Positions 31,621-41,243 are shown, counted from the stretch's first letter. The stretch: DNA of 46,000 bases from Glandiceps talaboti (GCF_964340395.1 NC_135567.1:19951806-19997805), one strand, 5' to 3'. Notes: generated from the letters alone by a model not told the origin. A program made the numbers and translations.

Positions 31621-34600
31621 ACCCCCAATTTGGGCGAGGGCGCTGTATTCTCAATTTCCTGTTTGCAGTCTGGAATGACCAATTGTGACAAACAGAGAAA
31701 ACGCTTTAGTTGGTGTTATAAGTTGTACAAGTTAGTTTGTAAAGTTTTGAAAATAAAGTTCAAGTCCTAGATTACCTGGTTGTGAAATTCATCTAAAATA
31801 TGTTGAACTTGACCTTCAGTTGGACTTTCCAGTTTTATAAGTGAATTCTCAAGATCTTTGATCTGGTGTTGAAAAAAAGAAATCATGCAAAAATGTCAAC
31901 ATACACACGGATAAAAGAAATATCAAATTTGTCTTTACTGTTGGGAAAACTAATCTAATCTTGATCTTCACTTTGTCAATATCTCCTCCAACAGAGAACA
32001 ATAACACCAAAATTATGAAATATTTTTAAAAATCCTCAATTTTAGCAACAATTTTTGGTCAAGATACACTTCTCAAGCTTATTTGTGTTATGTTTGAGTA
32101 AAATGTCTAAGGAATTTCAAAACATTTTCACAAAACCGACAATTTTTGAACTCGCAATTTACCAGAAATTTTGTTAATATCGTACATTTATTTATCAATT
32201 AATAATATTATAACAGAACCCAATGACACCAGAGTTCAAGAGTGGCATACTTTGGGTATTTGAATGAGTACTTGCAGTGTTGTCTGCAGCAGTACTTTCA
32301 CGAGTGTAGTGATTCAAAGTGCAGCAGAAAACACTGCAAGCATGAGTGCAAATATCCCTGAGTACCTACGCTGGAACTAGGACTCATGTGACATACGGTT
32401 CTGTTTTATCTGAAACAACAAATTTCTGTAAAAATATTACATACTTTCTTGCACAATGAATGATAGTGTAATCATTTGCATATCAATTATGTAACATTTG
32501 CATATCATTTGCATACTATTTGCATACTATTTGCATACCATTTGCATAACATGTAAGCAATAATAATTTCTGTATTGTACTACAAGTGAAACACTGCAGT
32601 ATGTTTGCACACAACTGCAAATAATTTCAGGTACAGCGACTCTAGTCCAAAATAGTATCAAAATTCTACATAGATCTCTGTAAGATACGTCACGTTGCAA
32701 CATGGCACATGGTACTTGAAATGATTTGCAGTTGTGTGCAAACATACTGGCAGTGTTTCACTCCCTTACGAAACAATCTTATAAGACTTTTGGCCCCTTT
32801 CTTTTAGGATTCATATAGGACATCTTTTAGGAATACTTAGGGAGTCCTGTAGGACATCTTTTAGGAATACTTAGGGAGTCCTATAGGACATCTTTTAGGA
32901 ATACTTAGGGAGTCCTGTAGGACATCTTTTAGGAATACTTAAGATTCTTGTAGAAAATTATGAAAGGATTTCTGTCAGATGAAATTTGGCGGGAAATCTT
33001 ACCTTTTCTTGATCGACAAAATGCGTTGCTACACCAGCTTTCTGGACGTCTCTTCCTCTCAGACGAAATCCTGTCAATGCTAAATAAATACCTAATTTAC
33101 CACCAAGCCGGGGAAGAAAATAACCACCACCAACATCGGGGAAAAGACCAATTCCTGTCTCAGGCATCGCAAATAATGTACGTTGTGTTGCAACTCTGAA
33201 GTGACCATGAACAGATAATCCAACACCCTACAAATATGAAAAATATGAGAACAGTGAAATTCATGTTGTTATCCGGGATGCAATCAATTTAAAGTTGTTA
33301 CACCCCCTGTCAATTTACAGTTGCTACACCCCCTGTCATGATTCAAGCAGGATTTTTTCTGTATAGCCAATTTGTTTGTTCATTTTTATAGTATTTTAAA
33401 GTACAGTGAATCTTTCTATCTCATCTATAAGTGGCTACTTTATGGCAAAATACACACACACACACATACACAAATACATACGCACGCACATGTTCACACA
33501 CACAGAAGCACATGCATACATACAGACACAGACACACACAGACACACACAGACACACACACACAGACAGACACACACACACGCACACACACACACACACA
33601 CACAGACAGACACACACACACACACTTACCCCTCCCATGGTGACCCCATCAATCAGTGCAACATATGGTATTTGTAATGTACCAATGGCATGGTTCAATA
33701 TATACTCTTCTTTGAAAAAGTCAGCTGACAATCGGTCACCTTTCCTGCCTGCTTCAGTTACGGCTGAGAGTGAAGACACAAAGTTTGGAAAATGAGAGAA
33801 AAGTTTTATGTAAGTTAGAAACAACAGATGATCAATTATTGACAAACTGTTTATTGAGCTTAAGTGACATTGTGCAATCGTCCCTTAGTAAACCAAATGT
33901 TCAATTAATGGTGAGTGTACCCTCTAAGACAATTTGACACACAACTGATGCACACAATTTCTAGTGACACACCGAAATTTGGTGTTCCCCTATCTCTTAC
34001 TATATAGTTGTGAGTGTACCCTCTAAGCCAATTTGACACACAACTGATGCACACAATTTCTAGTGACACACCAAAATTTGGTGTTCCCCTATCTCTTACT
34101 ATATTGTTGTGAGTGTACCCTCCAAGCCAATTTGACACACAACTGATGCACACAATTTCTAGTGACACACCGAAATTTGGTGTTCCCCTATCTCTTACTA
34201 TATTGTTGTGAGTGTACCCTCTAAGCCAATTTGACACACAACTGATGCACACAATTTCTAGTGACACATCAAAATTTGGTGTTCCCCTATCTCTTACTAT
34301 ATTGTTGTGAGTGTACCCTCCAAGCCAATTTGACACACAACTGATGCACACAATTTCTAGTGACACACCGAAATTTGGTGTTCCCCTATCTCTTACTATA
34401 TAGTTGTGAGTGTACCCTCTAAGCCAATTTGACACACAACTGATGCACACAATTTCTAGTGACACACCAAAATTTGGTGTTCCCCTATCTCTTACTATAT
34501 TGTTGTGAGTGTACCCTCCAAGCCAATTTGACACACAACTGATGCACACAATTTCTAGTGACACACCGAAATTTGGTGTTCCCCTATCTCTTACTATGTG

Positions 34601-37600
34601 GTGAGTGTGCCCTCTAAGCCAATTTGATGTGCCACAGACACACACAATTTCTAGTGACAACCAAAATTTGGTGTTCCCCTATCTCTTATACTTACTATGT
34701 GGTGAGTGTGCCCTCTAAGCCAATTTGACACACAACTGACACACACAATTTCTAGTGACACACCAAAATTTGGTGTTCCCCTATCTCTTATACTTACTAT
34801 GTGGTGAGTGTGCCCTCTAAGCCAATTTGACACACAACTGATGCACACAATTTCTAGTGACACACCAAAATTTGGTGTTCCCCTATCTCTTATACTTACT
34901 ATGTGGTGAGTGTGCCCTCTAAGCCAATTTGATGTGCCACTGACACACACAATTTCTAGTTACAACCAAAATTTGGTGTTCCCCTAGCTCTTACTATATT
35001 GTTGTGAGTGTACCCTCCAAGCCAATTTGACACACAACTGATGCACACAATTTCTAGTGACACACCGAAATTTGGTGTTCTCGTATCTCTTACTATGTGG
35101 TGAGTGTGCCCTCTAAGCCAATTTGATGTGCCACTGATGCACACAATTTCTAATGACACCAAAATTTGGTGTCCCCTATCTTTTACTATGTGGGGACTCC
35201 CAAGAAATCCCAATTTTTATCATTTTGACTCACAACAACAAAATTTGGCTATCACTAGGTGGCACACTGATAACAAGAGTTGTAACGTTACCTTTGATAT
35301 CACCGCCAGCACAGAATGTCACACTGATAACAAGAGTTGTAACGTTACCTTTAATATCACCACCAGCACAGAATGTCACACTGATAACAAGAGTTGTAAC
35401 GTTACCTTTGATATCACCACCAGCACAGAAAGCCTTTTCACCGGCACCTTTAATAATAACCATCGATGTTTGGCCATCCGCTTCCCATTCCTAAATTTTT
35501 TAAGATTAAATTTTGACGACGTAATGATGGTTGATTTCTTTGTTGCCATGGTTGCATAATAATATACTCTATTGCTATGGTAACTGTCTGACCTTGTGTA
35601 GTGGGTAGATATTCCAAATCATGGACAGACTGACAAAATGTAAAATTTTGGTTTGTTTTAGGATAGTGTGATTGTGATTGTAACACTTGTTTTGTTGTCA
35701 TGGTTACAATATAACACTCTTTGCTGCCATGGTAACTGTTTCACTTTAAGTTTTGGATAGATTTTCTTATCATGGACAGATGATGGGTGTAACTGTAACA
35801 CTTTCTTAGTTACCATGGTTGCTATGTTAGTTTGTTGCCATAGAAATTGTCTTACCTTGAGTTGTGGGTAGATTTTTCTGGTCATTGACAGGTTGAGAGA
35901 ATTGAGTACTTTAGGTCTGTTCAGAGTGATAACACCTTTGTTGTTGATATGTTCTAGTATAACATCATTCTCAGCATTGACTCCTGACATGCTGCATACT
36001 TGTTGCCTCAATATTCCCAAACGTCGCAATGAATGCCTGAAAAATATAAATTATGGAGTTATGGTGACTGAATATTTTACAATGTGTAGTTGTAGATTCC
36101 AACCAAGTCACTCAGTCATCATAACAATCTCTGTCCACCCAAGTCACTCAGTCATCATAACAATCTCTGTCCAACCAACCAAGTCACTCAGTCATCATAG
36201 CTATCTCTGTCCAACCAAGTCACTCAGTCATCATAACTATCTCTGTCCAACCAGGTCACTCAGTCATCATAACAATCTCTGTCCAACCAAGTCACTCAGT
36301 CATCATAACAATCTCTGTCCAACCAAGTCACTCAGTTATCATAACAATCTCTGTCCAACCAAGTCACTCAGTCATCATAACAATCTCTGTCCAACCAAGT
36401 CACTCAGTCATCATAACAATCTCTGTCCAACCAAGTCACTCAGTCATCATAACAATCTCTGTCCAACCAAGCCACTCAACCATCATAACAATCTCTGTCC
36501 AACCAAGTCACTTAGTCATCATAACAATCTCTGTCCAACCAAGTCACTCAGTCATCATAACAATCTCTGTCCAACCAAGTCACTCAGTCATCATAACAAT
36601 CTCTGTCCAACCAAGCCACTCAACCATCATAACAATCTCTGTCCAACCAAGTCACTTAGTCATCATAACAATCTCTGTCCAACCAAGTCACTCAGTCATC
36701 ATAACAATCTCTGTCCAACCAAGTCACTTAGTCATCATAAGAATCTCTGTCCAACCAAGTCACTCAGTCATCATAACAATCTCTGTCCAACCAAGTCACT
36801 CAGTCATCATAACAATCTCTGTCCAACCAAGTCACTCAGTCATCATAACAATCTCTGTCCAACCAAGTCACTTAGTCATCATAACAATCTCTGTCCAACC
36901 AAGTCACTCAGTCATCATAACAATCTCTGTCCAACCAAGTCACTTAGTCATCATAACAATCTCTGTCCAACCAAGTCACTCAGTCATCATAACAATCTCT
37001 GTCCAACCAAGTCACTTAGTCATCATAACAATCTCTGTCCAACCAAGTCACTCAGTCATCATAACAATCTCTGTCCAACCAAGTCACTCAGTTATCATAA
37101 CAATCTCTGTCCAACCAAGTCACTCAGTCATCATAACAATCTCTGTCCAACCAAGTCACTTAGTCATCATAACAATCTCTGTCCAACCAAGTCACTCAGT
37201 CATCATAACAATCTCTGTCCAACCAAGTCACTCAGTTATCATAACAATCTCTGTCCAACCAAGTCACTCAGTTATCATAACAATCTCTGTCCAACCAGGT
37301 CGGAATGACGACGACTTTCTAAGTTGGGATGGACTCTTGACTTACGCCTGTTGTTTTACATTTCATCAATACACAGCCACAGATTACAAAACAATATTGC
37401 AATGGAATATATTGAATTTAAATAAATATTAAATCAAAATCTATTTATTACAAATATGCACCAAGTATTCAGTTAAGATTTGCAATTTTAATGAACAAAG
37501 GCCATATCATTATTTTACATAGTTTACCAACCCCTACAGGAGTGCAAACATATTTACATAGCTAAAACACACAAATATGACTGCCAGTTAACTGTATTAA

Positions 37601-38107
37601 TGCCATGAGTCAATTCTAGTCTCGTCATTTTAGTAAACTGAGACAAAATTACTATATCTAGTCAATTTATAAATGACCAATAACCTATGCACATAATGTA
37701 ATATTACATAACACAGTTTGTACCAAGATTACGGTGGTATGCGGCTCGGGACTGATCGAGTTCCCTGCCGTTGGTGCAACACAGAAGTTTACGCCGACAA
37801 AATCATCAAAGACTACATGCAGACGACATTTCGTATACAAAATCCACCCCTTCACAAAATATTAAATGCGACAAGTTGTACGACAGAATGAGTGAGACCG
37901 TAGCGGAAAGTCGTGCGATGGTAACGTGCCATCGTTGACTTCATTACAACGTCTGGTACATGGTCAGCGAAGTAGCACGCAGGCGAAGTGACGAAGTGCG
38001 GACACCACTATTTAATTGTCCTGTTACAATACTGCTATCCGAATTTCAAAGATAGATAGATAGATATAGTTACTAACTTACCTTCCGAACAGTACCTGCA
38101 GCGTCAT
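29040..38107 (-). CDS. HIBCH: 3-hydroxyisobutyryl-CoA hydrolase, mitochondrial (complete, nine exons)
   Basis: Coding exons, 5' to 3': 38107-38082, 36036-35856, 35490-35406, 33763-33630, 33227-33003, 31862-31776, 31083-30943, 30209-30090, 29192-29040. They splice to 1152 nt = 383 residues plus TAA (human about 386). All introns are GT-AG and all phases fit. The enzyme is a crotonase-fold hydrolase that frees 3-hydroxyisobutyrate from its CoA ester in valine breakdown, in the mitochondrial matrix. The N-terminus ([20 protein letters not shown]) is Arg-rich and non-acidic, as expected for a presequence. Core motifs: [15 protein letters not shown] (about 54-68), oxyanion loop FCAGGDIK (90-97), [15 protein letters not shown], and METG-like [17 protein letters not shown] with the active-site acids at Glu165 and Asp173 (human Glu169/Asp177). 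C-terminal [15 protein letters not shown] matches the family. Two exons have duplicated donor regions. Exon 1 is the least certain part. Confidence 0.95.
29193..30089. other. HIBCH intron 8
   Basis: AT-rich. A loose palindromic relationship links about 29640-29960 (ccatatggatgtgaa, tttttaatttctaaaacaat) to its inverse (attgttttagaaattaaaaa, atccatatgg) around 29600-29990. This suggests a decayed hairpin element of about 360 bp with a centre near 29810. No exon is seen. Confidence 0.5.
30090..30209 (-). CDS. HIBCH: HIBCH exon 8
   Basis: Acceptor cttttccag, donor TGCATA|GTAAGT, 40 codons. It encodes [20 protein letters not shown] and [20 protein letters not shown]. The MSPTS-K-TLRQL motif is typical of HIBCH. 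Confidence 0.95.
30395..30560 (+). repeat. (CA)n-rich microsatellite in HIBCH intron 7
   Basis: Interrupted CACA tracts with recurring cacagccacacacacac. The open frames on both strands here are low complexity. Confidence 0.85.
30690..30905 (+). repeat. (CTGT/CTAT)n microsatellite in HIBCH intron 7
   Basis: Long runs of TCTG with TCTA and TGTT variants end about 35 bp from the exon 7 donor. Confidence 0.95.
30943..31083 (-). CDS. HIBCH: HIBCH exon 7
   Basis: Acceptor atttgcag, donor TTACAG|GTAAGA, 47 codons. It encodes [40 protein letters not shown] and WALKQLQ. Confidence 0.93.
31521..31620 (+). repeat. (GGT)n then (GAT)n microsatellite in HIBCH intron 6
   Basis: About 19 GGT triplets are followed by about 15 ATG/GAT triplets. 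Nearby gggcgagggcgctg (31633) is another GC-box/CTCF-core-like string. Confidence 0.95.
31776..31862 (-). CDS. HIBCH: HIBCH exon 6
   Basis: Acceptor aacaccag, donor AACCAG|GTAATC, 29 codons in phase 0. It encodes [20 protein letters not shown] and HILDEFHNQ, the variable linker region of the family (human LKSPSKENIASVLENY). Confidence 0.85.
32470..32550 (+). repeat. Minisatellite (catttgcatat / tatttgcatac)n
   Basis: About seven imperfect 11-bp copies in HIBCH intron 5. Related in sequence to the catttacatat tract beside the DLGAP donor. Confidence 0.8.
32586..32761. mobile_element. Hairpin element with ~49-bp inverted arms
   Basis: gtgaaacactgcagtatgtt...ttcaggtac (32586-32634) is inverted at 32712-32761 (gtacttgaaatgatttgcag...cagtgtttcac). 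Arms share long identical runs such as gtttgcacacaactgcaa. The loop is about 77 bp. Confidence 0.8.
32818..32950 (+). repeat. 34-bp tandem repeat, about four copies
   Basis: aggacatcttttaggaatac + ttagggagtcctgt, close to identical, ends about 50 bp beyond the exon 5 donor on the HIBCH strand. Confidence 0.92.
33003..33227 (-). CDS. HIBCH: HIBCH exon 5 (active-site exon)
   Basis: Acceptor tttgtag, donor GAAAAG|GTAAGA, 75 codons in phase 0. It encodes [60 protein letters not shown] and [15 protein letters not shown]. It is nearly collinear with the human protein without gaps. Confidence 0.97.
33455..33627 (+). repeat. (CA)n microsatellite abutting the HIBCH exon 4 donor
   Basis: CACA tracts with CAGACA interruptions run up to the donor. 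In the pre-mRNA this is a (UG)n tract starting about 6 nt after the 5' splice site (GGG|GTAAGTGTGTGTG). Confidence 0.95.
33630..33763 (-). CDS. HIBCH: HIBCH exon 4
   Basis: Acceptor cactctcag, donor GGAGGG|GTAAGT. It encodes [40 protein letters not shown] and TMGG. The donor is followed at once by a (GT)n tract. Confidence 0.93.
33906..35200 (+). repeat. 99-bp satellite in HIBCH intron 3 (about 13 copies)
   Basis: The unit includes gtgagtgtaccctctaagcc, aatttgacacacaactgatg, cacacaatttctagtgacac, accgaaatttggtgttcccc and tatctcttactatat. Two subtypes (ctctaag...ccgaaa...tatag / ctccaag...ccaaaa...tattg) alternate from 33910 to 34600, so the true homogenisation unit is about 198 bp. A third subtype (tatacttactatgtgg) fills 34690-34970. 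The 33-codon period keeps the minus strand open; this is not evidence of coding. Confidence 0.95.
35264..35434 (-). repeat. 57-bp triplication covering the HIBCH exon 3 end and its splice donor
   Basis: Copies 35264-35320, 35321-35377 and 35378-35434 are almost identical. On the minus strand each contains a TTCTGTGCTGGTGGTGATAT-type stretch coding FCAGGDIK, followed by donor GTAACGTTACAACTC. The copy next to the exon is the functional one. The two outer copies keep both the reading frame and the donor. Confidence 0.95.
35406..35490 (-). CDS. HIBCH: HIBCH exon 3 (oxyanion-loop exon)
   Basis: Acceptor aatttag, 85 bp, donor AAAG|GTAACG at 35405. It encodes [20 protein letters not shown] + FCAGGDIK, matching the human KKWEQDP...[10 protein letters not shown] region. 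The leftover G joins CC of exon 4 (Ala98). Identical donor contexts recur at 35349 and 35292. Confidence 0.93.
35540..35856 (-). repeat. Degenerate tandem copies of the HIBCH exon 2 end plus donor
   Basis: On the minus strand the exon 2 end (ATGACCAGAAAAATCTACCC, ACAACTCAAG|GTAAGA) is echoed at about 35790-35740 (CATGATAAGAAAATCTATCC, AAAACTTAAA|GTGAAA) and about 35625-35590 (CATGATTTGGAATATCTACC, CACTACACAAG|GTCAGA). Each is followed by a chromosomal ttgccatgg-type X-box-like string. Spacings are 111 and 152 bp. Confidence 0.85.
35856..36036 (-). CDS. HIBCH: HIBCH exon 2
   Basis: Acceptor tttttcag, donor CTCAAG|GTAAGA. It encodes [37 protein letters not shown], and [20 protein letters not shown] + K. 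The 3' end of this exon, with its donor, has two degenerate tandem copies in the intron. Confidence 0.9.
36104..37300 (+). repeat. 36-bp satellite in HIBCH intron 1 (about 33 copies)
   Basis: gtcactcagtcatcataaca + atctctgtccaaccaa, highly uniform, with subvariants ccactcaacc and cacttagtc recurring at intervals. The 12-codon period yields a spurious 471-codon open frame. Confidence 0.97.
37301..38081. other. HIBCH intron 1, with a CpG-richer patch near the 5' end
   Basis: 37730-38020 is richer in G+C and CpG than its surroundings (gtatgcggctcgggactgat, cgtagcggaaagtcgtgcga), as seen just downstream of some promoters. It also contains three gcgaagt strings and a small hairpin cgatgg-taacgtg-ccatcg. 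37301-37730 is AT-rich with nothing recognised. Confidence 0.4.
38082..38107 (-). CDS. HIBCH: HIBCH exon 1 (start codon, presequence)
   Basis: ATG ACG CTG CAG GTA CTG TTC GGA AG then donor GTAAGT. The two leftover bases join the first G of exon 2 as AGG (Arg9). The choice rests on phase, a strong donor and an Arg-rich product. The bases before the ATG (aaacag) could also be a splice acceptor, so an upstream 5' UTR exon is possible. Confidence 0.7.
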
Positions 38108-38172
38108 CTGTTTATAAATTCAACAGAAATCCAGATAAAATGTATATATAATGCACTGCACATGTATGTCAA

Positions 38173-38213
38173 GGCACAAAGTTCAAAGGTAATGGTAGCG
38201 CGCCCCCTAGAGG
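38173..38213. promoter_or_regulatory. Putative HIBCH promoter elements: DR1-like site and CTCF-core match
   Basis: acaaagttcaaaggtaa (38176-38192) is a DR1-like pair (AGTTCA-a-AGGTAA). The minus strand of 38200-38213 reads CCTCTAGGGGGCGC, 13 of 14 of the CTCF core. Both lie 65-110 bp upstream of the HIBCH ATG. No TATA box or initiator could be assigned. Confidence 0.35.
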
Positions 38214-38940
38214 CACAGCTACAGATTAATACAATCAAGCGTGTGAGTACAATCATCGATCATAAAAGCGACACTTTAATATTAGGCTGACTGGTTAAAA
38301 CCACAGACAAGTAGTGTTAAAATCGAAAGTGGAAGTTAGGGCAGAACCATTTGATTGGGGGGTGGGTGGAGGAAGTGCGTATAGCAGCAATTTTTTTCTA
38401 TTGTCAGTCCTGCATCAAATTATTTTTTTCCATTTGCACTGGAAGTAATGCCATTTTTTTTCACGGTTACCAATTTTGTAACGTGTGGTTGATAACTATA
38501 CCTACATATAACTGGTTCACAACTAACTTGTTCTGTGTGAAAGCAGCCTTATATCATAAATACTGGAATAAAACATAGGGCTTGCTCACAAATATTGAAA
38601 ATATTATCGCCACCTTATATGGGAAGCCGTTCAGGCCAAAAGTATTTTTTTATTTTTGCTATAGTATTTTATATTTTTCGTACTTACAAACTAATTTTAA
38701 CAGTTTATGTACTTTTATTCCATGTTCACATTACTTTAATTGAAATAAGTTTGCATTTATTTGAGAATATTGTTTTATTTTTCGTCAAACCAGAATTATT
38801 TTAAGGATTATATATAATTGAAAGTCAAAATATATTTTTTGTTAAAGTTTTTTATTTTATTTTTTAATTTAAAAAAAAAAATTTCAACTTTTTTTTTTTT
38901 TTCTTCCCAACTTTTTTTTTTTGGCCGAGTCTGATGACCA
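38214..38940. other. Intergenic stretch upstream of HIBCH
   Basis: Very AT-rich, especially 38640-38935 with long A and T homopolymers. Short open frames (38351-38578, 38595-38804) are hydrophobic low-complexity translations and are not called. Confidence 0.4.
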
Positions 38941-38942
38941 GC

Positions 38943-38975
38943 GCCTGTCACGAGTACGTCGTGCTCGTGACAGGC
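38943..38975. repeat. Perfect 12-bp stem hairpin (gcctgtcacgag / ctcgtgacaggc)
   Basis: The arms are perfect with a 9-nt loop tacgtcgtg. It is GC-rich inside an AT-rich desert. It could be a protein-binding dyad or the remnant of a TIR. Confidence 0.8.
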
Positions 38976-39220
38976 ATGTCACCTTAGGCCTCCAGAGAAA
39001 ATGAGAGAATCAGATTCCCAAATTTTGTTGATTTCAGCACATCGCAACAATTTTTTTGTTACTTCTGTATGTTGGAACAATTTTTTGTCAAGCCATTATT
39101 GGATCAATTTTTTCTCTCCTTCACCTGCCGACAATTTTTTCTAAAAAAACTCCACTCCACCCCAGAAATCAAATGGTTCTCCCCTTATGATTTCAATCAA
39201 AAAGGGAAGGAATAAACAAA

Positions 39221-39225
39221 CAAAC

Positions 39226-39267
<42 letters not shown>

Positions 39268-39327
39268 GCTGACAGACAGACATACAAACAAACAAACAAA
39301 CAAACAAACAAACAAACAAACAAACAA
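39221..39327 (+). repeat. (AACT)n and (CAAA)n microsatellites
   Basis: caaacaaacaaact is followed by ten AACT units, an agctgacagacagacata bridge, then about 12 CAAA units. Confidence 0.95.
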
Positions 39328-39409
39328 AATAACTAAATTAACAAATAAGTAACGAAAGGAAGACTACACTACCAGTCCACTTGTAACACCATGTTCCTAC
39401 TATATATAC

Positions 39410-39560
39410 CATATACCACTAGTCTAGTCCCTGAGTACTTAGTCCTGCTTGTATATGGTGTATAAAGTCTTCCCTTCCTTGTTGAGGGTCATGTCAGTAA
39501 TCTAGACCCGTGCACCGTCTGCAAGCAGGACTAGTCCCAGAGTATCTAGTCTAGTCCACA
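39410..39560. mobile_element. Dispersed repeat R2, copy 2, hairpin-like
   Basis: agtcctgcttg (about 39441) and caagcaggact (about 39521) are inverted, and ctagtctagtcc flanks both sides. The central tgtcagtaat...agaccc...gtctgcaagcagg matches the inverse of 15485-15555. Confidence 0.6.
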
Positions 39561-40575
39561 GGCACTTGTTTCCGGAGATATGTATCAGAATATTTTTATC
39601 AGAATACAATAAAATGTCGATAATATTGTTAATATTGACGTATTTCGTATTTGGTCATATGTAAATCCTACTATTGAAAAGTTTTATTCACTTATGTCAT
39701 CAAACAAAGGTCCAGTAATTCTAAACCTAGCTGCGTATGTATACAGAGCAGATGTTTTAAGAAAGGAATTTTGCTAATTTGTTTTCTGTACACTTCCGTC
39801 AGATTTTGTAATAGTACTGTAAATTTTTTGCGATATGGGCTGGAGGCCTTAAGAAGCAATAAACCATTATATTATATGTGGCTATGGGTACACACCCCAT
39901 GCTACGATCAGCCACTAAAAAAAATAATATTGACGTATTTCTATAAAAGGGGTAAAAATATACTTGTTTCTATAGTACGCTTGGTCACACTGCCACCAGA
40001 CTTTAATACCGCGTATAGATAAATATGTTAACGGTTTCTAAAAGTTTAGGTCGTTTCCTTGGTGACAGCACTTAGACTGAAGAACTCACTCACTTCATGA
40101 TTACTTTACAGCCCTACAAGAGCGCCCTCAACGTGCCACAAGAACATTAATTTCTATCTATACGTTGTAAATCTAGAAATTACACTATGAACACACTAAC
40201 TGATATCTTTAACACTGTGTCTATGTATACTGTTTGTTTTACAAGAATCTTTACAACTATAGTATTAATACTTCACATACAACATATATGACAGTTATGG
40301 CATCAATGGTACTACACTTTGTTTTACTGGAAAATATTCGGTTTTATCATTTCATTTGGTTGTCTTGTGTCTTTCATAACTTACATTGTCATCGCAGCAA
40401 TAAATCATCAAGGTAAGTAAACGATGACGTCAATGGTACATAGCCTGTGTCAACTGCAGTCATAGAGTAGGATTTGTAACGTTGGTGGCGCTGTACATAT
40501 TTCTGACCCGGCTTATTTATTAGCGACTTGACAATGTAGCACAATATTTAACTGGCTAAAATAAGAATGTATACA
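39561..40575. other. Intergenic stretch, nothing recognised
   Basis: AT-rich. Two short open frames are not called. A gagcgccctca string at 40122 is a weak CTCF-core-like match. Confidence 0.35.
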
Positions 40576-40579
40576 CAAC

Positions 40580-40657
40580 TGAACAGACAGACAGACAGAC
40601 AGACAGGCAGACAGACAGACAGGCAGGCAGGCAGGCAGACAGACAGACAGACAGACA

Positions 40658-40706
<49 letters not shown>

Positions 40707-40716
40707 ACAGACAGGC

Positions 40717-40757
<41 letters not shown>

Positions 40758-40760
40758 GTA
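40580..40760 (+). repeat. (CAGA)n/(CAGG)n microsatellite
   Basis: About 45 tetranucleotide units, with blocks of CAGA and CAGG interleaved. Confidence 0.97.
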
Positions 40761-41054
40761 TCAGTAAGGTGAGAGCTCGAGGAGCTAGAGAGGAGAGAGG
40801 GGCAGACGGGAGCGTAGATGAAAGAAAGGATGGATATATAGTTTTATTTTCCAAATACAGAAAAAAAAATAGTTCCCCCTTCAATATTTTCTATACACAT
40901 CACATTCTTATTCATTCACTACTTTTTATGCGTATTTTTTCGACATTTTCTTTCATAGATTTATCACCAACTGGATATGACGTCACATCAGTATGGGTAT
41001 TTATGTCCTGGAAATGGTCATTAGTACTTTTCTTATTCTCACGGTCATATAAAA

Positions 41055-41243
41055 ACAACTATGATGACGAAAAACGGCTGATTTGATGACGACATGAAAA
41101 CCAAACCGTAACAAACAACCCAGAGTGTAATGAGATGAAGTTCGCATACAAACATGATGACGAAACCCGACTGATTTGATGACGACATGACAACCAAACC
41201 GTAACAAACCCAGCTAGTAATGAAATGACGTCCGCATACAAAC
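41055..41243 (+). repeat. ~108-bp tandem duplication
   Basis: atgatgacgaaa, ctgatttgatgacgacatga, accaaaccgtaacaaac and gcatacaaac occur in two consecutive copies (41059 and 41154). Shorter echoes of atgatgacgtctgcatacaa continue after the hairpin at 41447-41495. Confidence 0.85.

Larger units (their letters stand above)
31863..33002. other. HIBCH intron 5
   Basis: Contains a catttgcatat minisatellite (32470-32550), a hairpin with ~49-bp arms (32586-32634 / 32712-32761) and a 34-bp tandem repeat (32818-32950). The remainder is AT-rich without recognised content. Confidence 0.7.

Noticed and set aside
31451-31691. Poly-Val/Met and poly-Ser/Pro frames
   Set aside because: Direct products of the (GGT)n(GAT)n microsatellite.
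33905-34950. 251- and 99-codon minus-strand frames in HIBCH intron 3
   Set aside because: They are translations of the 99-bp satellite.
35893-37308. 471-codon frame opposite HIBCH intron 1
   Set aside because: It consists of a 12-residue repeat from the 36-bp satellite and runs antisense through an HIBCH exon.
38082-38107. Starting HIBCH at Met25 in exon 2 without exon 1
   Set aside because: This would drop the Arg-rich presequence, and exon 1 joins in the correct phase with a strong donor. It is kept only as an alternative isoform possibility.
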